A DNA stretch of 64,000 bases from Leucobacter luti. GTDB lineage: Bacteria > Actinomycetota > Actinomycetes > Actinomycetales > Microbacteriaceae. Position numbers and translations under genes: made by a program. The stretch covers positions 1,178,001 to 1,242,000 of the forward strand of contig NZ_CP080492.1 of assembly GCF_019464495.1 (NCBI RefSeq), read 5' to 3'. This document shows positions 18,928 through 28,119 of the stretch, piece by piece (position 1 is the stretch's first letter; the number at the start of each line of letters is the position of its first letter). A model generated the notes under the pieces. The model had not been told where the DNA came from. It saw only the letters and a program-made list of their open reading frames with translations, and made no database searches.

Positions 18928-20404
18928 TCGGTTCTGCTTTCAGTGTGCGCGCGGTGACCGCGCCAAAGGCGAAGCGACGGGAGGTGCCGTCTGGGCGGAG
19001 GGCCTCAACGACCGAGACTTCGTCGCTATCGATGAGGCCGGATCGGTGCGCAATCTCCAGCAACCCGAGGAGATCCGCAGGCCTCCGGGTGTCCTCGTTC
19101 GCGATGCCCGCAAAAGCGGTGCCAAGGTCGTAGCGTTCCCCGTCGAGTCCAGCAACGTAGGCTTCGAGCTCCTGATAGTTGGGGCCGCCCCATGCGCGAG
19201 TGTCGGCGTCCGCGAACTTGGCCTGATCCGCGAAATCGTGCAGCGGCGCCGGCACTTTGGGCGGGCGAGGATCGCTGAGCGTTTGGCGCAGATGTCGAAT
19301 CTTCGCGGTGGGAAAGCTGCGCAGCGGAGTCACGCGGTCGCTGGCTTTCGACTCCGGAACCCAGGCCTGCAGCCCGGACATGACACTTCGGAGCAGCTCA
19401 TCGACTTCGCGATCCCTGATCGGATCGTGTGTGCGTACCTGCGTGGTGATGACATGCGAGGCCCGACGCTGCGCGTTCAAGACCTCCTGTACGCCCTGCT
19501 CCACCCGCTTCGCGATGGCACGAAGCTCACCGCGCTGCTCCGCCGACATGAGGCGGGCAAATGGGAGTCCGAGGAGAGACTGCAGCTGTTCGGTGAGGTG
19601 ATCGATGTGTTCCGGATCACCAATCAGTTTCAGCGCACCGGAGAACGCACGACCCTCTGGCGTCGCGTCCATCACGTGTTCACCACGGTGCAGATACTCA
19701 CGGAGCACCTCGCCCGCTGGGCGTTCATCACGTCGCAGCTCTGCGATGACATCGCGCTGCATGGCGTTGATCGACTCGGCAACCCGCACAAAGTCAGCCG
19801 GGAGCTCGCGGGAGAGGTGCAACACATTCTCGGTGTCTTCGAGGAGCTGGTCATCGTCGATTGGGTCGAATGATCCGTCGTTGCCCTCGATCTGGGCGAT
19901 CTCCACGGAAAGCGTGTTGCGTTCTTCGCGGAGTCTTGCGAGGCGCTTCGCTGGATCCGTTTCGGCGCTCTGTGTGAGCTGTTCAACGGACTCAAGCAGA
20001 GTACGCACGCGCGAGCGCGAGACTTTCGCGCGGCCGCCACCCGCGCGGCCGGCAATGTCGAGGGCCCCCACCGCCTGCGCGGAGAGTCGATACAGCTCGA
20101 CGCCATCCTGGATCTGCGGCACCAGCCAGCCGACTCGCGCCCAGTACCGGCAGATGTCTCGCCCCGAGCCATTCGGCAGTGTGCGGTCGTCACGGTCGTA
20201 GCCCGCAGAGCGGAGCTCATCGACGAAATTCCCCACTTCGATGTGGGCGTCTGAGATCGGAACTGTCGGCCGCTCAGCGGAGAACATGATCGTGAGCACC
20301 GATACGACGAATGGCGCGTACCTGCCGTGGAGCAGGTCGAGCGTTGGGTTCTTGAACGCTGCCACCGCGCGCTGATACGCGGCCTCAGCTCTGGAGCTTG
20401 TCAC
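18920..20404 (-). CDS. jetA: Wadjet/MksF-type kleisin-like subunit (JetA, DUF3375)
   Basis: A 494-aa DUF3375 protein and first gene of the operon. The N-terminal half carries the DNA-binding-like start ([24 protein letters not shown]) and central coiled coils ([20 protein letters not shown]). The C-terminus is a winged-helix-like region ending [24 protein letters not shown]. DUF3375/JetA is the kleisin equivalent of MksF. A TTG at 20407 and a GTG at 20404 are both possible starts; GTG is preferred and neither has a clear ribosome binding site. Its length and order (A-B-C) are normal for Wadjet type I-like loci apart from the missing fourth gene. Confidence 0.87.
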   Translation of the reverse strand: MTSSRAEAAYQRAVAAFKNPTLDLLHGRYAPFVVSVLTIMFSAERPTVPISDAHIEVGNFVDELRSAGYDRDDRTLPNGSGRDICRYWARVGWLVPQIQDGVELYRLSAQAVGALDIAGRAGGGRAKVSRSRVRTLLESVEQLTQSAETDPAKRLARLREERNTLSVEIAQIEGNDGSFDPIDDDQLLEDTENVLHLSRELPADFVRVAESINAMQRDVIAELRRDERPAGEVLREYLHRGEHVMDATPEGRAFSGALKLIGDPEHIDHLTEQLQSLLGLPFARLMSAEQRGELRAIAKRVEQGVQEVLNAQRRASHVITTQVRTHDPIRDREVDELLRSVMSGLQAWVPESKASDRVTPLRSFPTAKIRHLRQTLSDPRPPKVPAPLHDFADQAKFADADTRAWGGPNYQELEAYVAGLDGERYDLGTAFAGIANEDTRRPADLLGLLEIAHRSGLIDSDEVSVVEALRPDGTSRRFAFGAVTARTLKAEPNE

Positions 20405-20624
20405 CAATCAAGAATACCGTCGGCGGGATGCCCGGATCTGCGCGTGACCCGAGTCTGATTCGAGACACCCTCGGTCGCGCCGAAGCTGACAGTCGTCTCT
20501 CGCCGCCGAACCGAGGTCAGCGAACTGACGCCGGCCATGTAGTCGGTTCTCCCTCGAAACGGAATGAAGCAGTCGCCGAGGCTACGATCTCTGTCCACTG
20601 CCTGGGACACCGATGAATCTTTGG

Positions 20625-21590
20625 TCAGGTAGTGTGCGAGGTTCCTTGCACGGGCAGCTCGCGCGTGCTCGCGAACGTTCGCGCAGTGCCGTCGACGGGA
20701 TCCGTGAAGCGCAGCCCACTAGCGAGCAGCTGCAATGGAGTACTGAAATCGTCAACGGGGGCGTCCAGCACTGTCGGATAGAGCGGATCCCCCTCGATCG
20801 GAATCCCGAGACCCCACAGGTGCATGCGCAGCTGATGCGTCTTTCCGGTGCGCGGAGTGAGTCGATAGATCCCTCGCCGCGGCCCCTCGCCCAGCACCGC
20901 TTCTTCTGCTGGATTCAGCTCTCGCTCCAGCTCAATGAACGATTCAGAGTTGGGAGCTGCGTCTGGATCCACCGCGGCCTGCCACACGCCGCGAGTTTTG
21001 GTCAGGTGATTTCGCACGGTCACGGGCAACGCGAGGTCTTCCCGGATCGCGGCAACTGCGTGGTAGGTCTTTGTCACCTCTCCGCGCATAAACATTGACT
21101 GGTAGGCACCGCGCCAGCGTCGCTCGGTCGCCATGAGGAGCAGTCCGGAGGTGATGCGGTCCAGCCGATGCATCGGCGTGAGTTCTGGCAGCCCGAGTTC
21201 GTGACGCATGCGCACCACGACGCTCTCACTCACGTGTCTGCCACGCGGAATCGAGGCGAGGAACGGAGGCTTGTCCAGGACCACGATCCGCTCGTCGCGG
21301 GCGATGACGCGCACCTCGCCCGGCACTGCGGCCTCCTCCCGGAGTTCGCGGTGGAACCACACGAACGTGTGAGGTGCGTAGGGATCGCTCGCGCGGACTG
21401 GCGCCCCAGACTCGGTAACGAAACGCCCCTCAGCGATGAACGCGTCAACGTCGATGTGGGCACCGACACGATGGACGAGCCAGTCTCGCATCAGCGGCCA
21501 GGGCCGGGGCGCCCCACCGTCTTTGTCCTCAGTGCACAGCCACGCGGCGTCGAGCCCCAGTCGCGGGGGAAGCGGAGAACGGGGAGGCAT
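20625..21590 (-). CDS. RluA-family RNA pseudouridine synthase
   Basis: A 321-aa enzyme that would isomerise uridine to pseudouridine in rRNA or tRNA. The RluA active-site motif HRLDRITSG lies at residues 141-149, with Asp144 the predicted catalytic nucleophile. The downstream KTYHAV and PRTGKTHQLRMHLWGLGIPIEGDP motifs are also present. The N-terminal 80 residues form no S4 domain. The target nucleotide cannot be read from sequence. The start ATG at 21590 follows GGGGAGG closely (about 1-2 bases), so a leaderless or slightly different start is possible. It is separated from jetA by about 220 bp with no recognisable element. Confidence 0.87.
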   Translation of the reverse strand: MPPRSPLPPRLGLDAAWLCTEDKDGGAPRPWPLMRDWLVHRVGAHIDVDAFIAEGRFVTESGAPVRASDPYAPHTFVWFHRELREEAAVPGEVRVIARDERIVVLDKPPFLASIPRGRHVSESVVVRMRHELGLPELTPMHRLDRITSGLLLMATERRWRGAYQSMFMRGEVTKTYHAVAAIREDLALPVTVRNHLTKTRGVWQAAVDPDAAPNSESFIELERELNPAEEAVLGEGPRRGIYRLTPRTGKTHQLRMHLWGLGIPIEGDPLYPTVLDAPVDDFSTPLQLLASGLRFTDPVDGTARTFASTRELPVQGTSHTT

Positions 21591-21793
21591 TCGACGAGCC
21601 TACCTCGCACTCGTCCGCAGCGCCGTGCAGCCGAGCAGGGCTCTATGCAGGAGCGCAGCACTGAATCAGTCTCGCTGACGCCGCCTCCCCCGCTGAAACC
21701 ACACGGCCCACCACGCGAACCCCCAGCTCCGCCTCATCCGCAGAGGATGAGGCTCGCCCCGAGTCCCCCGGTCTCGCGCCACCATTGCAACAC

Positions 21794-23446
21794 ATGAACG
21801 CACTTCTGCCTGGCCTAGAGCGCCGGAACCTCGGTCGCGAGGTACTTGCTGGCGTCACGCTGATCGCCATTGCGGTCCCGCTGAACATCGGCTATGCGCA
21901 GATTGCTGGGCTCCCCGCTACGGCGGGCCTGTACGCGCTCGTGGTGCCGACGCTGGTCTGGGCGATCGCCTCCTCCTCGCGGCAGCTCGTCGTATCGCCC
22001 GACGCCGCAGCGGCCTCGCTCGTTGCGTCTTCGATTGGGGGGCTCGCCGCTGCCGGATCGCAAGGATACGCGACCATGGCACTGGCACAGGCCATCATCT
22101 GCGGCGGCGTCTTCCTTCTGATGTCGGTATTCAAACTCGGGTTCCTCGCCGATTTTCTTTCCAAACCCATTCTGATCGGCTTCGTCGGCGGCCTCTCACT
22201 CGACATCCTGGTGTCACAGGTGTCCAAAATGCTGGGGGTGCATCTCGATCCTGGGACCGAGTTTCTCGACAAACTCACGGGGCTCGTCTCGGGGATCGGT
22301 GCGACGAACCCCTGGTCAGCCCTCATCGCTGCAGCAGCCGTCACCCTCCTGCTCGCCGGTCGTCAGCTCGCTCCCGCTGTCCCGTGGGCGCTCGTCGCGC
22401 TGGTCTCCACCACGGTCGTGGTCGCGCTCACCGACGCGGGAGCGGCAGGTGTGACCGTGCTCGGGGAGATCCCCGCTGGCCCACCCGTGCTGACCTGGCC
22501 GATGCTCGACTGGGCGCAGTGGCTCGCGCTCGTCCCTTCGGCGCTTGCTCTCACGATGGTTGCGTCTGCGGAGGGGCTCTTGGTCGCGCGTTCATACGGT
22601 GAGAAACGCGGGTACCCCACGCGGCCCAACCGAGATCTCCTCGCGCTCGGCGCTGCGAGCGTCGCGGCTGGCGCCAGCGGATCCTTTGCGATGGGTGCCT
22701 CCACCAGTCGCACCGCGGCCATGGATCAGCTCGGATCTCGCACGCAGCTCCCCTCGCTGGTACTGGCGATCGGCACGCTCGCCCTGCTGCTGTTCGGCAC
22801 TGGCCTACTCGCTGAGATCCCGTCACCAGCGATCGGCGCCATCGTGGCTGTTGCGGTCCTGCCGCTGCTCGGGCTCCGGGAGTTCCGCGGCCTGTGGCGG
22901 CTCTCCCGCTTCGAGTTCTGGATCGGGGCCACCTGCTTTGCGGTGACGCTGCTGGTCGGGGCAATCGCCGGGATCCTCGTCGCATTTGTGCTGGCTCTGA
23001 TCAATCTGGCGCGGCGGGCAGCGCAGCCGGCGATCGATGTGCTCGCGCAAGATGACAACCCGGCGGACTCACTCCTGGAGGATGCGCCGACCGGCCACAT
23101 GACCGCAGACGGGACGATCGTGGTGCGCATGGCCGCGCCGCTGTTCTTCGCGAACGGTGCGGTCTTCGTGCGAGCCGTGAAAGTAGCGATCACCCGTGTG
23201 GGCGGAGCTTCCTCTGTACGCCACCTCGTGATCGATATGGAGGCTGTCACCGATGTCGATGTTACCGGTGCCGAGGCGTTCGCGGGGCTCCGCGAGTGGC
23301 TCGAACGCGCGGGAATCTCGCTCGCGTTCAGCCGCGTGCGGCCAGGGGCACGCGGCCGCCTCGAGCACTTCGAGATCGTGCAGCCCACGGACATCGTGTT
23401 CGACACGAATCGAGCCGCCGTCGCAGCGTTTCGGCCCCGCTTGTAG
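21794..23446 (+). CDS. SulP-family anion transporter with STAS domain
   Basis: The 550-aa membrane protein begins with GLERRNLGREVLAGVTLIAIAVPLNIGYAQIAGLPATAGLYA, typical of SulP/SLC26 carriers. It has about 10-14 membrane helices up to residue 410 and a cytoplasmic STAS domain at about 430-545 with VIDMEAVTDVDVTGAEAF around the usual Ser/Asp site. Substrates in this family include sulfate, bicarbonate and dicarboxylates, and none can be assigned here. An in-frame TTG nine bases upstream exists; the ATG at 21794 is preferred. There is no carbonic anhydrase next to it. Confidence 0.88.
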   Translation: MNALLPGLERRNLGREVLAGVTLIAIAVPLNIGYAQIAGLPATAGLYALVVPTLVWAIASSSRQLVVSPDAAAASLVASSIGGLAAAGSQGYATMALAQAIICGGVFLLMSVFKLGFLADFLSKPILIGFVGGLSLDILVSQVSKMLGVHLDPGTEFLDKLTGLVSGIGATNPWSALIAAAAVTLLLAGRQLAPAVPWALVALVSTTVVVALTDAGAAGVTVLGEIPAGPPVLTWPMLDWAQWLALVPSALALTMVASAEGLLVARSYGEKRGYPTRPNRDLLALGAASVAAGASGSFAMGASTSRTAAMDQLGSRTQLPSLVLAIGTLALLLFGTGLLAEIPSPAIGAIVAVAVLPLLGLREFRGLWRLSRFEFWIGATCFAVTLLVGAIAGILVAFVLALINLARRAAQPAIDVLAQDDNPADSLLEDAPTGHMTADGTIVVRMAAPLFFANGAVFVRAVKVAITRVGGASSVRHLVIDMEAVTDVDVTGAEAFAGLREWLERAGISLAFSRVRPGARGRLEHFEIVQPTDIVFDTNRAAVAAFRPRL

Positions 23447-23545
23447 CCTGCGCGGTCAGCGGCTGGCCCACACAGGCCGGCGGCGGCACGCCCCCACACC
23501 CACACCACCCAGTTCTACCCCCACTCAGAGAGAAAGAAGAACCAC

Positions 23546-23920
23546 ATGAACGTTTGGGAAATCCTCGGTTGGATGCTTTGGTCAGTCGTCTTCATCGGCT
23601 ACCTGTTTGCACTCTTCGCAATCATTGGCGATCTGTTCCGTGATCGCCAGCTCAACGGCTGGTGGAAGGCGCTTTGGATCATCTTCCTGATCTTCCTCCC
23701 GTTCCTCACTGCCCTCGTCTACCTCATCGCTCGGGGCGACGGCATGGCCGAGCGGAGCGACAGGGCGGCACGAGCCGCCGAGCACGCCACCGAGTCCTAC
23801 ATCCGCACAGTGGCAGGGAAGAGCCCCAGTGAGGAGATTGCGGCCGCCGCTGCGCTGCTCGAGGCCGGATCGATCAGCGCCGAGGAGTACGAGCAACTCA
23901 AGACCCGGGCGCTCTCGTGA
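23546..23920 (+). CDS. PLDc_N-SHOCT small membrane protein
   Basis: A 124-aa protein. Two membrane helices (about 7-30 and 43-65) match the PLDc_N module otherwise found at the N-terminus of cardiolipin synthases. A C-terminal SHOCT motif follows (EEIAAAAALLEAGSISAEEYEQLKTRAL). SHOCT is a short oligomerisation-like motif often fused to membrane or stress proteins. A purine-rich AGAAAGAAGAA ribosome binding site precedes the ATG. The stop overlaps the next start, so it heads a coupled run of three small genes. Confidence 0.85.
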   Translation: MNVWEILGWMLWSVVFIGYLFALFAIIGDLFRDRQLNGWWKALWIIFLIFLPFLTALVYLIARGDGMAERSDRAARAAEHATESYIRTVAGKSPSEEIAAAAALLEAGSISAEEYEQLKTRALS

Positions 23921-24366
23921 GCGACGCCTGGCTGGGGCCGGTCGATCTCTACGTCATCGGCCTGCCGAGTGCCCGTCCCGATCCGGCAGCGCTCACAGCG
24001 CTGCTCGAACTCGTCGACTCCGGGCTGCTCCGCCTCCTGGATCTGGTGCTGGTCACCACGGATGATCACGGACAGCACACGATCACTGAGCTCGCAGCGG
24101 TGCCGGATCAGGCCGCGTTCGGGATCGATGCTCGGGCACTCAAGGCTCCGGGACTTATCGGCGAGGACGACGTGGTTGAGCTTGCCACGGTGGTTCCCGC
24201 GGGGTCGGCTGCGCTGATCGTCGCCGTCGAACTCGCGTATCAGCGGAGGCTCGCTGCCCGCACAGTGGAGTCTGGCGCGACGTTGCTTGGATACGAGCGC
24301 ATTCCCGCACCGGTCGTCAACGCCCTCATCGATTCGCTTGCACTGGACCCCGAAGGACTCGCATGA
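23917..24366 (+). CDS. DUF6325/DUF1269-like protein
   Basis: A 149-aa soluble protein. The pattern GPVDLYVIGLPSARPDPAALTALLELVDSGLLRLLDLVLV is typical of the small actinobacterial DUF6325 family, which is related to the DUF1269 membrane-associated proteins. Its biochemical role is unknown. The GTG start overlaps the upstream stop by 4 bp (GTGA) and its own stop overlaps the next ATG. Together with the two SHOCT genes it forms a set repeatedly seen next to each other in actinobacteria, usually thought to be stress or envelope related. Confidence 0.7.
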   Translation: MSDAWLGPVDLYVIGLPSARPDPAALTALLELVDSGLLRLLDLVLVTTDDHGQHTITELAAVPDQAAFGIDARALKAPGLIGEDDVVELATVVPAGSAALIVAVELAYQRRLAARTVESGATLLGYERIPAPVVNALIDSLALDPEGLA

Positions 24367-24749
24367 TCAGGAGATTTGGCCGACCCGGATTGATCGGACT
24401 CGCCGCACGGACTGCCGTGGTTGCTGGCACCGCGACCGCAGTGAGCGGAGGGATTCTTGCGCACCGGCAGCGGCAGGCGCAGACCGCGTATGAGGCCGCT
24501 CAGTACGAGGCGGCGCAGCGGCAGAGCGTGCAGCAGCTCTCCACGCCACCTCAGGCGGCAGCTCAGCAGAATGCAGCTGCGGATTTGGGGCCGACAGCGC
24601 CAGCAGCAGCAACAACAGCAACAGCAACAACAGCAACAGCAGCCGACGGCGATCTCGTGGCGAAGCTCCAACAACTCGGCGCGCTCAGGACGCAGGGCAT
24701 ACTGAGTGCTGACGAGTTCGAGTCCGCCAAGGCCCGGCTACTCAGCTAG
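24363..24749 (+). CDS. SHOCT-domain protein with Ala/Thr/Gln repeat linker
   Basis: A 128-aa protein. A short hydrophobic N-terminal segment (about 10-30) could anchor it. A Gln/Ala-rich helix follows, then an Ala-Thr linker encoded by a CAG/CAA microsatellite at about 24600-24645, then a SHOCT motif (LVAKLQQLGALRTQGILSADEFESAKARLL). The ATG overlaps the upstream stop. The microsatellite repeats in units of three bases in the coding frame, so its length could vary without breaking the gene. Confidence 0.8.
   Translation: MIRRFGRPGLIGLAARTAVVAGTATAVSGGILAHRQRQAQTAYEAAQYEAAQRQSVQQLSTPPQAAAQQNAAADLGPTAPAAATTATATTATAADGDLVAKLQQLGALRTQGILSADEFESAKARLLS
24598..24645. repeat. CAG/CAA trinucleotide microsatellite inside the SHOCT gene
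   Basis: About fifteen consecutive agc/aac (cag/caa) triplets. In the gene frame they read as Ala/Thr; in another frame they would read as poly-Gln. The repeat is in phase with the reading frame. Confidence 0.8.
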
Positions 24750-24859
24750 TACGGCACTTCGGTGGCGGGCCCCGCGCAGCCGGATCCGCCACCGCTCCAC
24801 CGACTCCGCCGCACCGACTCTGCCGCACCGACGCGGCACCACCGCAGGAAGAAAGAATC

Positions 24860-26253
24860 GTGGATCTCACCCGAGAAGAACTGCAGGCCGAGCTTGCCAG
24901 TCTCAGACAGCAGCTCGCCCACGAGCGCTCTCGTACCGCCCCCAGTCGAGGATCCGCACCCCGCAGCACGCGCAGTTGGGCCTGGACCGTGCTCTCGACG
25001 GCGCTGATCACGATCGGCGTGCTGCTTGCGCCCGTCGCCGTCGTTTCCGTGTGGGCGCAGCACGAACTGAGCGACACCGCCTACTTCGTTGACACGTTTG
25101 CGCCGCTCGCGGAGGATCCTGCCGTACAGCGCTTCCTCGCGGACGAAGCCGTGACGGTGATCGAATCGCAGGTGGACATTGACCAGCTCGTTGACGATGT
25201 GTTCTCTGGGCTCGACGAACTCGACCTTGCGCCTCGTGCGCGAGCCGCGCTCGGTCTGTTGCAGGCACCAGCCGCCGCCGGTGCCAAGGGACTGATCAGC
25301 GATGCAGTGGGCCAGTTGGTGCGTTCCGATGCCTTCGCGCAGATCTGGAAAGAAACGCTCACGATCACCCACGCTCAGTTCCTGAAGACAGCCGCGGGGC
25401 AGCAGGACGCGGCCATTACCGTGAGCGATGACCAGGTGATCAGCTTGCAGCTCGGCCCGATTGTCGCGGCGGTGAAATCGCAGCTCGTGGAGAACGGTAT
25501 TGCGCTGGCAGATCGGATCCCGGCGGTCTCGCACACGATCGATCTCGCGGAGTCCGACTCGATCAAACTGGTGCTCACCGTCTATCGCGTGGCGGTCGCC
25601 GTGGGGGCCTGGCTGCCGTGGGCGTCACTGCTGCTGATTGCCGCCGGGGTGCTCGTGGCACGGCGACGCCCGGTCGCGCTCGTGTGGGGATCCGCTGCGC
25701 TGCTCGCGTCGATGGCGCTCACGGGCAGCGGGGTGGTCGTCGGCCGCGAGCTCTCGCCATCGCCGTCGCCGCGAGTGTGCCGCACGACGCCGCGCTGGTG
25801 CTGTACTCGGGCGTTCTCGGCTTCGCTTCGAACATGGTCTTGCTCGTGGCGGTGCTCGCCGCCACAGTGCTGGTGGTCACCGCGTTCGCAGGTCCGTGGA
25901 GGTGGGCGCACACGCTGCGCGGCACTCTCGCGGCGGGATTCGCGAGGCTTCGAAGCCGGGCCGAACAGCAGGGCATCACCACGGGCCGCTTCGGCGTGTG
26001 GCTGGCTCGCTGGCAGGTGACGCTGCGGTTCCTCGTCGCCGCGGCCGCCGCCGCGCTGCTCCTCCTCGTGCGGCCGCTCACACCAGGTCTGATCGTGTGG
26101 ACGGCGGTCACCTGCGCGCTCGTGATTGCGGTGCTGGCGCTGCTGTCTCGGCCGCCCAGTCAGGTATCTCAGCTCAAAGACAGCGCGGGAGAGGCAGGGT
26201 GGGAGCTTGCCACGATTGATGCGCGCGGATCCCACCACCCGCCCCGTTCCTAG
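24860..26253 (+). pseudogene. Membrane protein gene with a single-base frameshift
   Basis: The first frame encodes a coiled-coil lead, a membrane helix (about 42-65), an extracytoplasmic helical domain of about 180 residues (SDTAYFVDTFAPLAEDPAVQ...) and two more helices, as far as about 25750. The homologous-looking continuation (LAIAVAASVPHDAALVLYSGVLGFASNMVLLVAVL, then two to three further helices) is in another frame and ends at 26253. Missing one base near 25750-25756, in the run gagctctcgcc, would explain the break. The intact protein would have about 464 residues and four to six membrane helices. I do not recognise a function. The cause could be a true mutation or a sequencing error. 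The last codon overlaps the stop of the convergent flavoprotein gene. Confidence 0.7.
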
Positions 26254-27569
26254 CGGTCCGACCCGGAGCTGTCCCCCGCGCGTGCCAGTTGCGGGACTCC
26301 GCAGCAGCTGCCCGCGTCTGCTTGGACAGCATCGAACAGGCCCGATCCACCGCACACGCCGGTGTCTGGGAGCGCGAGATCCACGCGAGCAGCAGCCTCA
26401 GTGTCGCCCGCGAGTGCCGCGACCACGCTTCGCACCTGTTCGTATCCGGTCATTGCGAGGAACGTCGGAGCTCGACCGTACGATTTTGCACCAACGATGA
26501 AGAAACCTGTGTCGGGGTGGGCGAGCTCCGCTGCACCGGTCGCCTGGATGGAGCCGCACGAGTGCACATTGGGATCAACCTCGGCTGCGACACTCGCTGG
26601 CGCTTGAAGCCGCACATCAAGGTGTAGGCGGATCTCTGACAAGAACGAGAAGTCAGGACGGAAGCCGGTCAGGACGACGATGTGGTCCGCTGGCTCGAGC
26701 TGTCTGCCGTCCTCGGAGTGCACCACGGGGCGGCCTCCAGCATCGGATATCTGAACGGTTCGGAATCCCGTGAGCAGTGTGACGAGTCCCTCGGTAACGG
26801 CCTGGTGCGCGCGCGTGCCGAGTGCGCCTCGCTCCACGAGTTCGTCGGCGCTGCCACCGCCGAAGGTGTTTCCCACGGCCCCTCGCCTCAGCACCCATGA
26901 CACTCGCGTTGTGGGAGTAGCGCGCACTACTTCGGCGAGCTGCACAATCGCGGTGGCGGCAGAGTGTCCATTCCCGATCACTACGACGTGCCCACCGACC
27001 CAAGAGCCTGACTCCGCCGCGTCTGGAATCCGATGCGAAAGCTGTCCGGCGTTGCGAGCCGCGCCCTCGCCGAGGGCGGGGAGCCCACTCGCGCCGGCCG
27101 GAGCCGGAGTCCCCCAGGTGCCTGACGCATCGATCACCGCCCGCGCTTCTCGAAGCGACTCCCCACCGTCGGCGTCTTGAATGTGCACGATGAAGGGCTG
27201 CTCAGAGCGACCCGCATCGACTGATACGTCGCGTCCTTTCTTCGTCACACCCACCACGCGCGCACCCGTGCGCACGCGGTGACCAAGGGCTATTGCGAGT
27301 GGCGCAAGGTAGCCGTCAATCCACTCGCGCCCTGTGGGGTACCCGGACTTCGGCGCGTTCCACCCGGTGGATCCGAGGAGGCGTGCGCCAGCAGGGTCTA
27401 TGAGCTCGGGCCACGGCGAGAAGAGACGCACATGCCCCCACGCCGACACTGACGCCGCGGCGCGCTGGCCGGCCTCAAACACAAGTGGCTCAATGCCGCG
27501 CTCCAGCAGATGAGCTGCCGCAGCAAGCCCCTGTGGACCCGCTCCAATCACGACGACGGGCAATTCCAT
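26250..27569 (-). CDS. FAD/NAD(P)-binding monooxygenase, arsenic-resistance type (ArsO-like)
   Basis: A 439-aa flavoprotein. An N-terminal FAD Rossmann motif (VVVIGAGPQGLAAAAHLLERG) starts at residue 5 and a second dinucleotide fold (HVVVIGNGHSAATAIVQLAE) lies near residue 195. The C-terminus has a Cys-containing tail, TGVCGGSGLF then SCCG, as in flavoproteins found beside arsR/arsB genes. The proposed role is a flavin-dependent monooxygenase in an arsenic or thiol response; the substrate is unproven. The frame is open far upstream, but the ATG at 27569 has an AGGAG ribosome binding site and begins the FAD motif. It is divergent from arsR with the operator between them, so it is very likely ArsR-controlled. 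No arsB, arsC or acr3 gene is nearby. Confidence 0.8.
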   Translation of the reverse strand: MELPVVVIGAGPQGLAAAAHLLERGIEPLVFEAGQRAAASVSAWGHVRLFSPWPELIDPAGARLLGSTGWNAPKSGYPTGREWIDGYLAPLAIALGHRVRTGARVVGVTKKGRDVSVDAGRSEQPFIVHIQDADGGESLREARAVIDASGTWGTPAPAGASGLPALGEGAARNAGQLSHRIPDAAESGSWVGGHVVVIGNGHSAATAIVQLAEVVRATPTTRVSWVLRRGAVGNTFGGGSADELVERGALGTRAHQAVTEGLVTLLTGFRTVQISDAGGRPVVHSEDGRQLEPADHIVVLTGFRPDFSFLSEIRLHLDVRLQAPASVAAEVDPNVHSCGSIQATGAAELAHPDTGFFIVGAKSYGRAPTFLAMTGYEQVRSVVAALAGDTEAAARVDLALPDTGVCGGSGLFDAVQADAGSCCGVPQLARAGDSSGSDR

Positions 27570-27583
27570 CACAATCTCCTCAT

Positions 27584-27599
27584 ATCGATGAACTTCGAT
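27584..27599. promoter_or_regulatory. Probable ArsR operator
   Basis: ATCGA-N6-TCGAT is a perfect inverted repeat between the flavoprotein start and arsR, a form typical of ArsR-family sites. It overlaps the first possible arsR ATG (27598), which favours the downstream ATG at 27628 as the real start. Confidence 0.55.
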
Positions 27600-27627
27600 G
27601 CGAAAAGACTTTCGCACACATCGACAA

Positions 27628-28119
27628 ATGTCAATACGTAAGGCAGACTGGGACGGTGACCCGAGCTCTAAACCCACCAACAGCCGCGCTCGCATCTGCA
27701 CCCGCACCTGCACCTGCGGCTGCGGGTGCGGGTGCGGTGCGGGTGCGGGTGCAACAACTGCGACTGCAATTGCGGCCGCGGCAGTCAGCTCGCAGCCCGC
27801 CACGACCCCAGGCACCACCAGCGCCCCGGTGACATTCACCCCAGAGCGCACTGCCGATCTCGCGCACATATTCAAGGCACTCGGCGACCCGGCCCGCGTG
27901 AAGCTCTTTTCCCTGGTCTCAGCTTCACCGTCCGGCGAGATGTGCATCTGCGACCTCACAGCACCAGTCGGCCTCTCACAGCCAACCGTTTCTCACCACA
28001 TGAGAATCCTGGTTGAGGCCGGGCTCGTCACCCGGGAGCAGCGCGGCAAATGGGCCTACTTCTCCCCCACACCAGAGCCACTCCTCTGCGCGGTACGCGA
28101 CCTCACCGAAGCTCGTTAG
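27628..28119 (+). CDS. arsR: ArsR-family metalloid repressor with Cys-Gly-rich N-terminal tail
   Basis: A 163-aa regulator from the ATG at 27628; an ATG at 27598 would add 10 residues. The core, about residues 70-163, is a winged HTH. The metalloid motif ECIC-type (EMCICDLT, Cys106 and Cys108) sits on the helix used by classical As(III)-sensing ArsR. The recognition helix is GLSQPTVSHHMRIL. In front of it is a non-homologous extension of about 65 residues with six closely spaced Cys (24, 28, 30, 32, 34, 36) in a CTCGCGCGCG run, encoded by a simple GC-rich repeat. The tail could be an extra metal-binding segment or a neutral repeat expansion. Neither possible start has a clear ribosome binding site. 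Confidence 0.8.
   Translation: MSIRKADWDGDPSSKPTNSRARICTRTCTCGCGCGCGAGAGATTATAIAAAAVSSQPATTPGTTSAPVTFTPERTADLAHIFKALGDPARVKLFSLVSASPSGEMCICDLTAPVGLSQPTVSHHMRILVEAGLVTREQRGKWAYFSPTPEPLLCAVRDLTEAR

Noticed and set aside
25735..25775. Programmed frameshifting in the membrane-protein gene
   Set aside because: No slippery heptamer or downstream pseudoknot-like structure is apparent; a plain one-base loss is simpler.
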